Source of the DNA: Undaria pinnatifida
Lineage: Eukaryota; Sar; Phaeophyceae; Laminariales; Alariaceae
Reading direction: 5' to 3'
Assembly (NCBI GenBank): GCA_012845835.1
Contig: JABAKD010000018.1
Location: 2,054,616 to 2,118,615, forward strand
DNA length: 64,000 bases
In this document: positions 11,774 to 22,320 of the stretch, piece by piece
How the letters are laid out: the number at the start of each line of letters is the position of its first letter
Position numbering within the stretch: the first letter of the stretch is position 1
Notes under the pieces: generated by a model
What the model was told of the DNA's origin: nothing
Database searches by the model: none
What the model saw: only the letters and a program-made list of their open reading frames with translations
Translations under genes and position numbers: made by a program

Positions 11774-12067
11774 GACGCGTGCTACGGTAGAGAGAGGCAG
11801 CACTTTTTGCCTCGAACGATTTCTGATTGGCGGGGCTCCTTGACCCAAAATCGTCGCAAATAGGCTAGAGATTTATTTTTGCACGATTCTCGTTGCATAT
11901 GCCTAGGCCATGGGATTCTTTTCGTCCGGTAGCAGTTTATTTTCTCTCCAAATCAGTTTTCGGGGGAGGTCTTAAGCTCCCAAGATAAGGAAATCTCAGA
12001 ACAAAAAAAAAAAAAAAAAAAGTGCACCCACTACCACCGTGGCATGTGTGTCATCGTAGCACCCGTC
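11774..12067 (-). mobile_element. Family A MITE
   Basis: Starts GACGCGTGCTACGGTAG and ends 'tcgtagcacccgtc'. It contains 'ggggctccttgacccaaaat', 'gggattcttttcgtccggta' and 'ggtcttaagctcccaag'. Its 3' end carries an insert ('accaccgtggcatgtgtg') that also appears just upstream at 11740-11770, in a truncated end of another copy. No matching target duplication is visible. Confidence 0.8.
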
Positions 12068-12076
12068 TTTACCCTC

Positions 12077-12361
12077 GACACGGGTGGTACGATATAGAGG
12101 TACCACTTTTCGTCTGAAATGGTTTACTGAATGACGGGGCTACTTAACCCGAAACCGTCGGAAATATACTTTTTTTTTTTTACACAGGTTGATATTCGCT
12201 CGTCGTGTACACCTCGCGGCCATGGGATTTTTCGTCCGGGTAGTGCTAGTGCAGTTTTGTTCTCCTCCTACAAGAAGTTCTCGGGAGAGGTCCTAACTCT
12301 CCCAAAATTTGGAGGAAACCTCAGACGAAAAAAGTGGCGCACCTGTGACGTAGCACCCGTC
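12077..12361 (-). mobile_element. Family A MITE
   Basis: Reverse copy only 9 bp after the preceding one. Left end GACACGGGTGGTACGAT, right end 'gacgtagcacccgtc'. It includes the usual 'ctgaatgacggggct' and 'gagaggtcctaact' blocks. No target duplication is recognisable. A stray MITE end ('ctctatcgtagcacgcgt') follows at 12391-12408. Confidence 0.8.
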
Positions 12362-12511
12362 TATTATTACCGGAAACGTGCTACGAGTATCTCTATCGTA
12401 GCACGCGTTCCCAGCTGAGGATCTCCATCTACCATAAAATCCTCTGTTCGAATACCGGTACGGTGGGGTACTCCAATTTAGAGCCGAAACACGCGCTCCT
12501 AGCTACAAAAG

Positions 12512-12723
12512 GACGCAGCAAGCTACGATAGAAATAGCAGTTTTCGTCTGAAGAAATGGTCTTCTGAAATGACGGGGCTCTCTCCTTAATTAACCCAAAA
12601 TCGTCGGAAAATACGCCCCCTTAGTATTTTTTCATGATTAAATCTTTCTCCTTGTTTGTGTGCCTTGGCCCCACGGGATTTTCTTCATTTCATCCGGTAG
12701 CAGTTTTATTTTTCTCCATACCA
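12512..12723 (-). mobile_element. Family A MITE, 3' part lost
   Basis: Left end GACGCAGCAAGCTACGATAG and internal blocks to 'gcagttttatttttctcca', where it is abruptly replaced by the family B element. The missing portion does not resume after family B; a different partial copy follows. Confidence 0.7.
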
Positions 12724-12981
12724 GGCTGATCCTATGATAGCCCCCCCCCCAAAAAAAAAACAGCGATTTTCTCTAACGAACGTTGCACGGCTGCTCGACA
12801 CGAGGAATGATACTGTGAAGAAAATATCTTCATGTATGTATTTTTTCGGTTGCAAAGGACTATCGAACGATGCCATTGAGGTGGCGAGGAGCACCGTAGT
12901 TCAGGAGGTACGGCCGGGAGCTGGTTTCAAAACCGGCGATTTCGTTAAAGAGAAGTTGAGGGGGCTACCGTAGTAAGACTC
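12724..12981 (+). mobile_element. Family B MITE, copy 1
   Basis: Left end GGCTGATCCTATGATAG then C-run; right end G-run then CTACCGTAG and 8 bp to 'gactc'. Its interior ('cagcgattttc', 'ggactatcgaacgatg', 'ggtttcaaaaccggcgattt') aligns along its length with the copy at 25099-25372. Flanking 4-mers (ACCA, GAAA) do not match, in line with rearrangement between two family A fragments. Confidence 0.8.
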
Positions 12982-13215
12982 GAAATGGCTTTCTGAATGA
13001 CGGGGCTCTCTCGTTAACCCAAAATCGCCGGAAAATAGGCCTTTTTTTTCATGATTCTCGCTGTGTGCCTTGGCCCCACGGGAGTTTTTCGTTTCATCCG
13101 GTCGCAGTTTAATTTTTCTCTACTTATCAGTTTTTTTAGGAGGGATCTTAAGCTCCCAAATTGAGGAAACTCACAAAAACAGTGGCGTGCACACCTCCAT
13201 CGTGTAGCACGCGTC
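12982..13215 (-). mobile_element. Family A MITE, 5'-truncated
   Basis: Begins inside the element at 'gaaatggctttctgaatgac' and runs to 'cgtgtagcacgcgtc'. It repeats blocks already present in 12512-12723, so the two are separate copies and not one copy split by family B. Confidence 0.75.
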
Positions 13216-13397
13216 ACTGCAAAAGGCACTCTTGTCTGTCAACGCATGCTACACGCTATGCAGCGGTGCCATGTTTAAGCTGGATTATCTTCTCAATTTG
13301 ACGGGGCTCCTCAACCCCAAATCGTCGTAATATTGGTCTTGTTGTTGTTCGTTATTATGGGGGGGGCGGGGATTTAATTTATAGGTCCATGGCGTTG

Positions 13398-13662
13398 GAC
13401 GCGTGCTACGATAGAGTTGTGCACGCCACTTTTTGCTTCTGAGGTTTTTCTCAATTTGGGAGCTTAAGACTTCCCCCGAGAAGAGATTTGGGGAGAACCA
13501 AACCGCTACCAGATGAAAAAATCCCATGGGGCCTAGGTGTTATACAACGACAATTAATTCTGGAAAAAATATAACAAAATTCGGACTATTTTGGGTTAAG
13601 GAGCCCCGCCAATTCAGAAATCCTTTCGGGCAAAACGTGCTGTCTCTATCGTAGCAAGCGTC
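13398..13662 (+). mobile_element. Family A MITE; TSD GTTG
   Basis: Starts GACGCGTGCTACGATAG, ends 'ctatcgtagcaagcgtc', flanked by GTTG at 13394-13397 and 13663-13666. The interior is complete. A short family A scrap also lies just upstream at about 13295-13330. Confidence 0.9.
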
Positions 13663-13666
13663 GTTG

Positions 13667-14304
13667 TGCATCGTGTTGCGCTTTTTTCAAAACCGGTGAT
13701 TTTGGGTGGGGAATAGAGCTCATCCAGCGAGGATCTTCAGAAAAAATGGTGCACCCCTACCTTAGCAAGCTCGTATGTATGTATGTGTCTGTAGTGGGAA
13801 AAAGTATGGCCTTTAGCGTGGCGGGACATGCCGAGGTGGTCGCTATAAACTCCGCAATGCGGTTAACTCAGGTGCTCTTGAAGCAGAGTACCCACCGTAG
13901 CGATACCCCTATCGTACTGCTCAACGTCGCCTCGGCAGTTGTTGTGCTGGTCCAGGTTTTTCGCCTCCAACGAATATTGTCAGGGAGCGGGTGAAAGATT
14001 TACCAGACCAAGCTAGATGCGGGGGGGGGAAATGCCCACCATTTACTAGGCCCAAGGTAAGCCTGTAACCCCTCCCTCCTCCCCCCCCCCCCATCGCAAC
14101 AGCCCGAACTGTGGGAGGTTGCGGTTAGCGGATGTCTGCATACGGTGGTACGCGGAACTACTGAATCTTCGGGGCAACCTCACGGACACCTACAGAGAGG
14201 ATAAAAACAAAATTGAGCCGTCCTACGATACTATAGCTCTTACATACAGTGGTATTTTTCTCATTCATTTGGAGAGCTCTTCTCCACATCACCTAAAAAG
14301 TGGC
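13667..14304. other. No recognisable feature
   Basis: Contains a C-rich run near 14080 and a few short open frames. No domain, RNA or repeat relationship is recognised. Confidence 0.35.
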
Positions 14305-14308
14305 TTCT

Positions 14309-14546
14309 GACGCGTGCGACGATAGCAGGCAGCAATTTTCGTCTGAAATTTTTTCTAAACGGCGGGGCTCCTTAACCCAAAATCGTCAGAACTAGGCTAT
14401 GTTTTTTGCATGATTCCCGTCGCATGGGATTTTTCATCCGGTAGCAGTGTTGTTTTTCTCCAGATCAGTCTTTTGGGGGATGTCTTCAGCTCCTGCCTTA
14501 AGGAACCTCAGAAAAAAAGTGGTGCATCTCTATCGTAGCACTCGTC
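14309..14546 (-). mobile_element. Family A MITE; TSD TTCT
   Basis: Reverse copy with ends GACGCGTGCGACGATAG and 'ctatcgtagcactcgtc', flanked by TTCT at 14305-14308 and 14547-14550. Confidence 0.9.
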
Positions 14547-14580
14547 TTCTGAGCACAAAGAAAGTGCAACTCCGTGAACA

Positions 14581-14713
14581 GACCCATGGGCTATTCGCAA
14601 AAACATTAGACTAGTGTATTGCAAAAAATAACGGCATTCCGACGATTGAGGCCCATCATCCAGAAAATAAATACTGTAACCGAACTTGCTACACCTGCAT
14701 CGTAGAACGCGTC
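14581..14713 (+). mobile_element. Family A MITE, 3' half only
   Basis: Starts at 'gacccatgggc', continues through 'ccgacgattgaggccc' and ends 'catcgtagaacgcgtc'. The 5' half is missing. Confidence 0.6.
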
Positions 14714-15410
14714 AATTTTCAGAACGCGGGTTTGTGAACTATTTACCCGACCAACCTGTCCACGACATACACTAGAGCCGGGAAAAGAGGCCCTATTATA
14801 CAAAAAACAAAAAAAAAGCACTTTTCGACATTATTTTGTTCTTAGTATCGGGCCTTTTTGTCCCAAAACTCGTCGGAAATAAATGTCCTTCATTCGTAAA
14901 AATGTGTGAAAGCGCTTGGCTACAGTTTGTTGGCTGGTCTTGCCAAGTATACAGAGCCTCGATCGAACACAGTCGTAGCGCAGGAGAGCTCGCCCCTTAA
15001 AGTGGCGATGCTTCCCTTTTTATGTTAAATTCCATCCTGTTAGCAATGGATCTCCGCAATACTAGGCCATGGGGTTTGGTCGTCGGGTTGCTCTTTCAGG
15101 TTGCTTCAAAATATTTTTTGAGGGTTGGGGTCTGCACACGAGGAAAAAGAAAACCTCCTCGAGTGATCAGAGGCTTCTGAAAACAAAAACGGTGCACCTT
15201 TGCCTCCTTGGACTGTGTCGAAAGCCGGTGTAATTCCCTGCCCACCCCCTGCCCTATAGCAAACCCGGTCTACTGGATGTAACGATTGGTCTGTTGGACA
15301 CAGCGGTTGACGGATCGCCTCTTACGGCCGCCCCGCGCGTTCGCCTGCATTCACAGCAGTTTCTTTGATCCGATACAGGTGAAGGCCAACATTTTCGGGA
15401 ACGGCTTCAA
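14714..15410. other. Old family A debris, otherwise nothing
   Basis: Scattered family A blocks survive ('aactcgtcggaaataaatg' at about 14866, 'aggccatggggtttggtcg' at about 15064, 'ctgaaaacaaaaacggtgcacc' at about 15177) without usable ends. I see no gene. Confidence 0.4.
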
Positions 15411-15468
15411 GACCCACGGACGCTACGTTATAGAGGTGTGTACCACTTTTTTCCTGAGGCTCCCCACT
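15411..15468 (+). mobile_element. Family A MITE, 5' scrap
   Basis: 'cgctacgttatagaggtgtg' and 'accacttttttcctgaggct' are the first 60 bp of a forward family A copy. The next family A copy starts immediately, so this one was cut by or abuts it. Confidence 0.5.
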
Positions 15469-15725
15469 TATGCGTGCTACGGCAGAGGTGCACCACTTTT
15501 TCTCTGAGGTTCCACAATATTGGGAGCTTAAGACACGTCCCTCCCAAAAAACTGATGTGGACAAAATAACAAGCTGCTACGGGATGAAAATTCCCATGTT
15601 CCCAAGGTACACGACGAGACCATGCCAAATAGATGGCCTCTTTTCCGACGATTTTGGGTTAAGGAACCCCGTCATCCAGAAAAAAAATGGTCAGAAAAAG
15701 GTATACCTCTATCGAAGCAAGCGTC
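15469..15725 (+). mobile_element. Family A MITE
   Basis: Left end TATGCGTGCTACGGCAG, full interior, right end 'ctatcgaagcaagcgtc'. No exact target duplication. Confidence 0.8.
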
Positions 15726-16089
15726 ATACCTTTCTTTCAAAAGAAACACGAAATTGTTTTGGTAACAACAACGGAATCGTTTTACGGTAGACCCCCCCCC
15801 AACTTTTCATTAATTAACGAAATCGCCTGTTTTTATACCAGCTCCTGGCCGACTCTCCTGAAATACGGTGTCCCTTGCCAACCTGACGTCATCGTTCGAC
15901 AGTCCTTTGTAAATCAGAAAATAAATGAAGGGGCATAGTTTCCATAACATCCTTCCTCTTACCGAGCAGCCATGAAGCGTTCGATACAGAAAATCGGTGG
16001 TTTTTTTTTTTGGGGGGGGGGGGTATCGTAGAATCAGTCAACAAAAGTGGAAGCCGATGAACAATACCATTGCCTCGTAAGTATAAAAC

Positions 16090-16211
16090 AAAAACAAAAA
16101 ATGAAAAGGGAAATACTAGTTCCGGCGATATTGGGTTAAGGAGTCCCGAAATTCAAAAAAACGGAATGATCAAAAGTTCTACCCCTACCGTACCTACTTG
16201 TAGCAAACGTC
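16090..16211 (+). mobile_element. Family A MITE, 3' half
   Basis: 'gatattgggttaaggagtcc' followed by 'gttctacccctaccgtacc' and 'tgtagcaaacgtc'. The 5' half is replaced by unrelated sequence containing T- and G-runs. Confidence 0.55.
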
Positions 16212-17394
16212 CGTTTACAATATAAATATATGTACATATATACCAGGTATATACCTAGACCAAAGAGGGGATTGTTCATCGGGTGGCACCTTCACGGCTT
16301 TGTCAAACGATCAGGCTACTTGGGGCGATTCGTTACGAGCCATCCCTTCACAGACAGTGCGGTAGGGGTCGCACGTTTTGGAACCGTGAACCTCAGATTG
16401 AACGTAAGATTCGGCGTGAGATCAACTAACTGCTCGTATCTTATTCGTGCGGATAAAATGCTCGAATAGGCTGCACATTAACTCAGACATGAATCCAAGG
16501 TTCATATTTTTTTCAGAATTTCAAGGACGTCAGCCGTTAGTTCGACGAATTTCGGGTCAATACTCATCTTTCTTTGCGAGCTGCGTTGTTGGTACTCGTA
16601 ATATATATACTCATATTACACCTCATTAATATGATCCTAGGAAACTCATAAAATGGTTAAGTGTTTGATACTAATCGTTTTGTCGGTGCATTGCCTATTT
16701 TATTTGGTTGTGCGTAACGTGATTCTCCGTCCTCGGTGCATCGCGGTTTGTCGGTGATCGAAAAATTCGGCCGCACCCGTACGAGCTAACATCTGGCATA
16801 AGAGGTCGGGACATTCCAACGGGCAAGCGATGGCCAAGGTAAAATATATCGCAGAGGATGGGGTATATTTTTTAGACACTTTATCGCAATCGCTGTTATC
16901 GTGGCGATCTGTGTTATTATGCAGGCTGAAGATAAGGGAGAGTGATCATGGTGGGCTGGATCGCCACTTGATCATCACGGGAAAACGCCCGTTGTGCTCA
17001 CGGGTTATGAGACTTCGGCCTTCGATACAAACATCGAAGCGTTATAACATGATGTAGGTGGTCCCACTCCCTCTTGTGTATACGCAGGAATCAGATGCTG
17101 TATGTAGATGTTAACCCCATTACACGCGAGTCCGTGTCGATGGCGTTTAAAGTTGGTGAGTACTGACCCTGCTAGGGCCAGTGACTGCCAAGGCGATCGG
17201 AGGATACGCCTACATGGCAACCTATACCGACCATCACAGTAAGCTAAAAGCCGTCTCACCTATGAGGCATTGGATAAGTGACAAAAAAAACGTTTCTCAG
17301 CGGTTGAGCTCCCCAAGTGTATAGAACTAGCGGTTGTAGTTCGATTATCATATTTGTTTCAGGACTATGGCGCACAGAAACGTCAATTGGTCGG
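16212..17394. other. No recognisable feature
   Basis: About 1.2 kb with no repeat relationship, gene or RNA that I can support. AT-dinucleotide runs occur at 16222-16250 and 16600-16615. Confidence 0.35.
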
Positions 17395-17480
17395 TTTGCG
17401 CAAACGAATGTCTTCGAAGTCATGTCTCAGGTGAGAGATTAAGCTCCTCATGTTTACAACCTCATAAACTTCTTCCGCTG
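17395..17480 (-). mobile_element. Family D MITE internal fragment
   Basis: 'gcaaacgaatgtcttcgaag' and 'catgtctcaggtgagagatt' are the reverse complement of the family D interior at 55664-55735. Confidence 0.5.
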
Positions 17481-17659
17481 TGCAACACCGCCAAGGTGGG
17501 ATGGCTCGAGAGGGAAATTTCAAAAAAAAGGATCCTTGGAAAGTTTCGGTGCACCGCTGGCGTAGCACGCTCCAATGATAGAAGAAGACATGTTCAAGCC
17601 AGGGGGTTTCAGAATAATCAAGCGTCTCCCGCTACCGGGTCATCCATCCAACGCTAGGG

Positions 17660-17760
17660 GTGCAGGAGACGTTTCTGAGCACCTAACGCGAGGAGGAGCT
17701 CGCTGCATCAGCCGAGAAACATGATCGACTTCGAGGGCGTTTCGTTCGTGCACAGCACGA
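17660..17760 (+). mobile_element. Family D MITE internal fragment
   Basis: 'cacctaacgcgaggaggagc', 'gaaacatgatcgacttcgag' and 'gtttcgttcgtgcacag' follow the order of the family D interior, inverted relative to the fragment at 17395. Confidence 0.4.
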
Positions 17761-18377
17761 CGAACGCTGCTACTTACTACCATGCTCTTGATCGAGCCTT
17801 GAAACAAATTATAGACGCACGCGTAAAATCCCCGTACCCTCTCTAGCCGAAAGTTCCACGCACTTACGACGTGAGGACTTTAACCGGGTTAGAAACGATT
17901 TGGCCTGGGCCAAAATATCCAAACCCTACGGTGGGATGAGTCTGCCGCAGGGAGATGCGTCTTCGTTTTTGGCGTCACACCCTTAACTCAGCAAGGAACA
18001 CAGCAATACGCTAAAAAGATATGAGTGTAGATTTTTTGTTTTTGTTGTTGTTCCTGTCTGTGGCGATGCGTCCTACGATGATAACAACACGGCAGCACTT
18101 TTTTTCCAGCTGAAAGAAAAAGGTGTTCTCTGATTACGGGCTCGCTGAACGACGGAAATTTTCCATGATTACCCCAGTTCATCGGAATTTCTCAAAATCT
18201 CTTCTTGCAACATGTTTCCGTCGTCGTATATGCACATCTAGGTCGTCGTGGAGCTTTCGCTCGTCGGGGAAAATTTTCAACCTTTTCTCGAAAAAACGTG
18301 TTCATGGGTGAAGTGTAGAGTTTTTCAGACGAGGATGATCCCCAGAAACACGAAAGGGTGAGCCCTCAAGCCTTGAA
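17761..18377. other. No clear feature
   Basis: A vague resemblance to family A ('gatgcgtcctacgatgataa' at 18064, 'gctgaacgacgg' at 18144) is the only thing seen. Confidence 0.3.
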
Positions 18378-18633
18378 GACGCGTGCTACGATAGAGGCGC
18401 ACCCATTTTCTCATCTGAGGTTCGTCAATTTGGGAGCTTGAAGACCTCTCCCAAAAACCGATTTGTACAAAAACAGAACTGCTGACCGGACGAGACATCC
18501 CATGGTCTTGAGTATAGGACGTGAGAATGATGCAAAACAAAATGGCCTGCAACGATTTTGGGTCAAGGAGCCCCGTCTTTCAAAAACTGGTCCGCTTAGG
18601 ACGAAAAATGCTGCCTCTATCGTAGCACGCGTC
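18378..18633 (+). mobile_element. Family A MITE
   Basis: Complete forward copy, ends GACGCGTGCTACGATAG and 'ctatcgtagcacgcgtc'. These terminal repeats are close to the consensus, yet flanking 4-mers (TGAA, TGTC) differ. Confidence 0.85.
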
Positions 18634-18787
18634 TGTCTGAAGAATGCAAAACGTCTGTGCTCAACAGCCAAGGAGACCCCAAGGCTACGGTAAGGGGGTG
18701 GATTTCTTTATCAGGGGTCTTTTCCTTACGCTGGATCGGGATCACTCGCGCGAGTGACCCGCATGTATGTTCCTTTTTCGGTCTAAA

Positions 18788-19059
18788 GACGCGTGCTCTG
18801 ACAGGGGTGTGCGCCGTCATTTTTTTTTCTAGATTCGCGAGCTTAAGACCTCTCCATCCCAAAAAGTGATTTGGAGAAACATAACGCTGCTACACCGGAT
18901 GAACAAATCCCATGCTAGGGCCTACTATGTACGCGACACGAGAATCATGGAAAAAAAAAAACGGCCTTCTTTTCCCCGACGATTTGGGGCTAAGGAGCCC
19001 CGCCCGGGATTCAGAAAACATTTCAGGCGAAAAGTGATACCTCCATCGTAGCATGCCTC
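18788..19059 (+). mobile_element. Family A MITE nested in family C
   Basis: Left end GACGCGTGCTCTGACAG, right end 'catcgtagcatgcctc'. Flanking 4-mers TAAA and TGAA match at three of four positions. Confidence 0.85.
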
Positions 19060-19193
19060 TGAACCTTTGGGTGCTCTTTTTAGTTCAGCGATAGGAATCC
19101 GCATTGGGGAATGGTAAGCTACCCTGCGCCGCGGGGATCTTGCTTAAGGTCTGTTTGTTTGTGGTTTGTTTTGAGGCACAGAGTCAGCTAGTA

Positions 19194-19430
19194 GACGCAG
19201 AGGTGTCACTTTTCGCCTGAAAATGTTGACGGGGCTCCTTAACCCCAAAATCGTCGATAATTCGTTCATTTTTTTTGCCGTGATTCTCGCTGCATTCCTC
19301 TAGGCCATAGGATTTGTCATCCGGTGGCAGTTTAATGTTCCCCAGAACCAGCGTTTAGGAGAGGTCTTAGGCTCCCAAATTGAGGAACCTCAGAAAAAAA
19401 GTGGTGCACACCTCTATCGTAGCACGGGTC
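19194..19430 (-). mobile_element. Family A MITE nested in family C; TSD AGTA
   Basis: Ends GACGCAGAGGTG and 'ctatcgtagcacgggtc', flanked by AGTA at 19190-19193 and 19431-19434. It sits inside the second imperfect palindrome of family C. Confidence 0.9.
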
Positions 19431-19493
19431 AGTAGTGCGAAAACCCGTTGGAGTGAAAGTAGGGGGTTACCCCCCCCCCCCTACCTCTTGGTC

Positions 19494-20439
19494 TTAATCA
19501 GGAGTGTATTTCTGCCCCACCAGCAAGTGAGGAGCCCCATAAAAAAGGAGGAGCACCTGCTACCGTAGTAGTAGCATTTGCTTTGTTATAGCGCTAGTTA
19601 GTGGCTGCATGCCGTAACAAGCATAGCAACGCCCACTACTGGTGCATATGCCTAATTATTCGTCGTTTCTTCCCGTTGACTCGGGAGTTTCAGGGGGGTG
19701 TGCATTTCTGCTCGAGGCGTTGCAGTTGCTTTACACAATGGGGGGCGTATGACTACGTACGGGAGTGGTGCGAATGCTGTTGGCTGAGGCTCGTTGTCTG
19801 AAGATCGGGATATGCCTCACCGATGGCGTGACTTTTGGGACAAAACGAAGGTGCAAGCTGATGAAGAAGCCCATCTCGCCTAGGTATAAAACGTCGATAC
19901 GCCCCCGGTCGATCGATACATTCACAACCCTGCGATACAACGCTCCTCTCCGTACACATTTAATGAGCCTACATACAAATTCAAGACATTCACTAAATTC
20001 AAAGACATTCACTACTTTCCGTCGTCGAAGCAGACGGTATAAAGTAAAATAAACACAAACGGCATTGAAACGGCCCCGACTAGCTCTTCGGGTGCCCCCT
20101 ATGGAGCTCCAAGACCTCTTCCTATACCAACTACATACAGGTAATTTTGTCGACAAAAAACGGGTTCCCAGATGCGCAAAGGCGTTAAGCAGCCCTGTCG
20201 GTGAAAATTGAGTTAGAGAAAAACAGTGCCACCCCCGCCATACATAGCACATACCGCACATATGATTAGCTAAAAAATAGGCAGCGCACGGGATCGTTTA
20301 CGAGCCATTCATCCTGCGGCAGAGATTGCAATTTTTCGGGTTGAATGTTTTTTTCTGGCCGGTTAAGCTGTCGGTTAGTATAACACTCTTACGGGTATGT
20401 TTGTTTTCAGAACTAAACGCGTCCCGGACACATACATGT
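19494..20439. other. No recognisable gene
   Basis: A minus-strand frame of 176 codons (19731-20261) is open but has no recognisable domain. The stretch at 20090-20190 resembles the D-like sequences at 24770 and 24990, so part of that frame is repeat. Confidence 0.35.
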
Positions 20440-20525
20440 CATGTGCGAACGAATGGCTTCGGAGTCACGTTTCAGGCGACATTTTGAACTCCTCGTGTTG
20501 GAGGCTCAGAAGTTTTCCGCCGCAT
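20440..20525 (-). mobile_element. Family D MITE internal fragment
   Basis: 'gtgcgaacgaatggcttcgg' and 'cacgtttcaggcgacatt' match 17395-17480 and the reverse complement of the family D interior at 55664-55735. Confidence 0.5.
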
Positions 20526-22049
20526 TCTTCCTCGCTTGTGGGGTGACTGTTACACCCTGCCTGGCTGTGTACACATCGCACCTGACAAGAACAAGCAAGC
20601 AATGCACACGTACGTGCACGTTTTTTTAGTCCCTCTCGCCGACTATTTTTTTCGACTCTGCGCGGCCAAAGGAGAAACACCTCTTCGGGGTGTTAAATGC
20701 GGCATACGCGTCGGCACACAAAACAGTTCATTCACTTTGCCGTTTCCTATGAACTCGACAGCCAATGAATGGGGTATATATATATTTTATTTTGCGGCGT
20801 TGGTTTCTGCATACAACAACACCAAACAAACCACAAATCAACGCACATGCATGCACGTGCACGCTTCTTGGACTCGGCGCGGCGAAGAAGGGGGGTAAGT
20901 TCTCCTCGAGGTATGTGTTGTTTAATCAGCATTTATTTGCTGTGACATCAGCAAGCACAGCAATGCGCGTGTATGCTTCAGCCATCCCCCGCCGCTTCCG
21001 TTGGACCCTCTGCAGCCAGAACGAACGAGGAAAAATTCTGCTAGGTAGGGTATAATCACGGCATGCATACATACAGCGAGCGGCAAAACATTGCGTACGT
21101 GGGGAAAATCCCTCGTCGTTTTCGTTTTGTGCTCATCAGTCAAGGGGGGTGTTACTGCCGGGGGTGTTATTTGTTGCATAAAAACCACCCACCCCAATGC
21201 GACGCACGGGCATGTCCAATCTCTCGACGTTTCCTTTGGATTCTGCAGGCAGCACTTCAATATACTACTATTTATAGGCGTATTATAATCAGCGCGGTAT
21301 ACAACGGCAAGAATGCGTGTGTACAGTCCCTCGCCGTTCCCCGCTTGGACTCATCAGCCAATTTAATGACGGAGAATGATGCTCCTCGGAGCGTCACAGC
21401 AGCAATGTCTACATAAACACAGCAGCACCAAACCGAATGCAACGCGGACGTGCATCATCCCTTTCGATGTTTATTTTGGACTCTGCAGCCAACAAAAAAA
21501 GGAAAAATAAACAACTAAGGGGCCATACTGATGATACCGGCAATTATTGGAAGGACAGCGAACATCCGGCATGTATGTACAGCAGCAAAAAAATCAATTC
21601 ACGCGTGGGCATAGTCTCTCCGGCGCCGTTCCCGGTATGGACCAGGCAAGAAGAGCAACCCAGAGGGGGGCACACTTTTCGGGGTGTTACTGGCTGCATC
21701 CAAGGAATAGACCCGTGTGCTGTCACGCTGACAGGACCGTTCGCCCTTTGTTTCTGGCCGTTGAGGCTCCCCATCCCAAGAAATACGCTGAGTCCATGGA
21801 ATCTCATATTTTTTATTCTTTGTGGTTCACAAAAACCTACAGTATCTTCCCTTGGTGCATGCTCTGACGGCAGATTTTATGTGCACCATTTTCATTATGA
21901 GGGGTTCCAAAGTTGAAGAGCTATTATACTTGTACATGTACGTATGTATATATCACCCAAAAGCACATTTTGGATTCAAGTACTTACTTGTTCTTTTTGC
22001 CCGACGAAAAATCCGAAGGCCTCGAGGTAAACAACCGAAACCTTTCGCA

Positions 22050-22160
22050 CAAAAAAAAAAATGAAATTCCGACGAATTTCGGTTAAGGTGCCCCGTCATA
22101 TATGTTCAGAAATCGTTTCAGCCGAATAGCGCTCTACGTACCTATTTCGTAACACGCGCC
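22050..22160 (+). mobile_element. Family A MITE, 3' half
   Basis: 'ccgacgaatttcggttaagg', 'gaaatcgtttcagccgaata' and 'cctatttcgtaacacgcgcc' are the right half of a forward copy, interrupting T2. Confidence 0.6.
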
Positions 22161-22255
22161 CTGCGCCCGGGCCATGACAGCCTGCATCGGGGTAAGCTTG
22201 GTTAGAAGCGTGCGAATTATTTTCTGGGGTTGATTCGGGCGCGAGGACGAGGGGT

Positions 22256-22320
22256 ATGTTCGAAAGAAGAGCCTCGGACAAAAAGGTATGTGTGCACCTC
22301 CCTCTAGTATAGCATGCATC
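22256..22320 (-). mobile_element. Family A MITE, terminal fragment
   Basis: 'gcctcggacaaaaaggtatg' then 'gcacctccctctagtatagc' and 'atgcatc' is the right end of a reverse copy. Confidence 0.5.

Larger units (their letters stand above)
18675..19493 (+). mobile_element. Family C MITE split by two family A MITEs
   Basis: Left end 'gaccccaaggctacggtaag', then the palindrome TCACTCGCGCGAGTGA; right end with C-run and 'ctacctcttggtc'. Removing the two family A elements (18788-19059 and 19194-19430 with its AGTA duplicate) leaves about 305 bp, the usual family C size, in the usual block order ('gaatccgcattggggaatgg', 'gaggcacagagtcag', 'gtgcgaaaaccc'). Family C was therefore present before both family A insertions. 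Confidence 0.85.

Noticed and set aside
19731..20261. Minus-strand 176-codon open frame
   Set aside because: No recognisable domain, and part overlaps sequence related to D-like MITEs. Long frames of this size occur by chance in this window.
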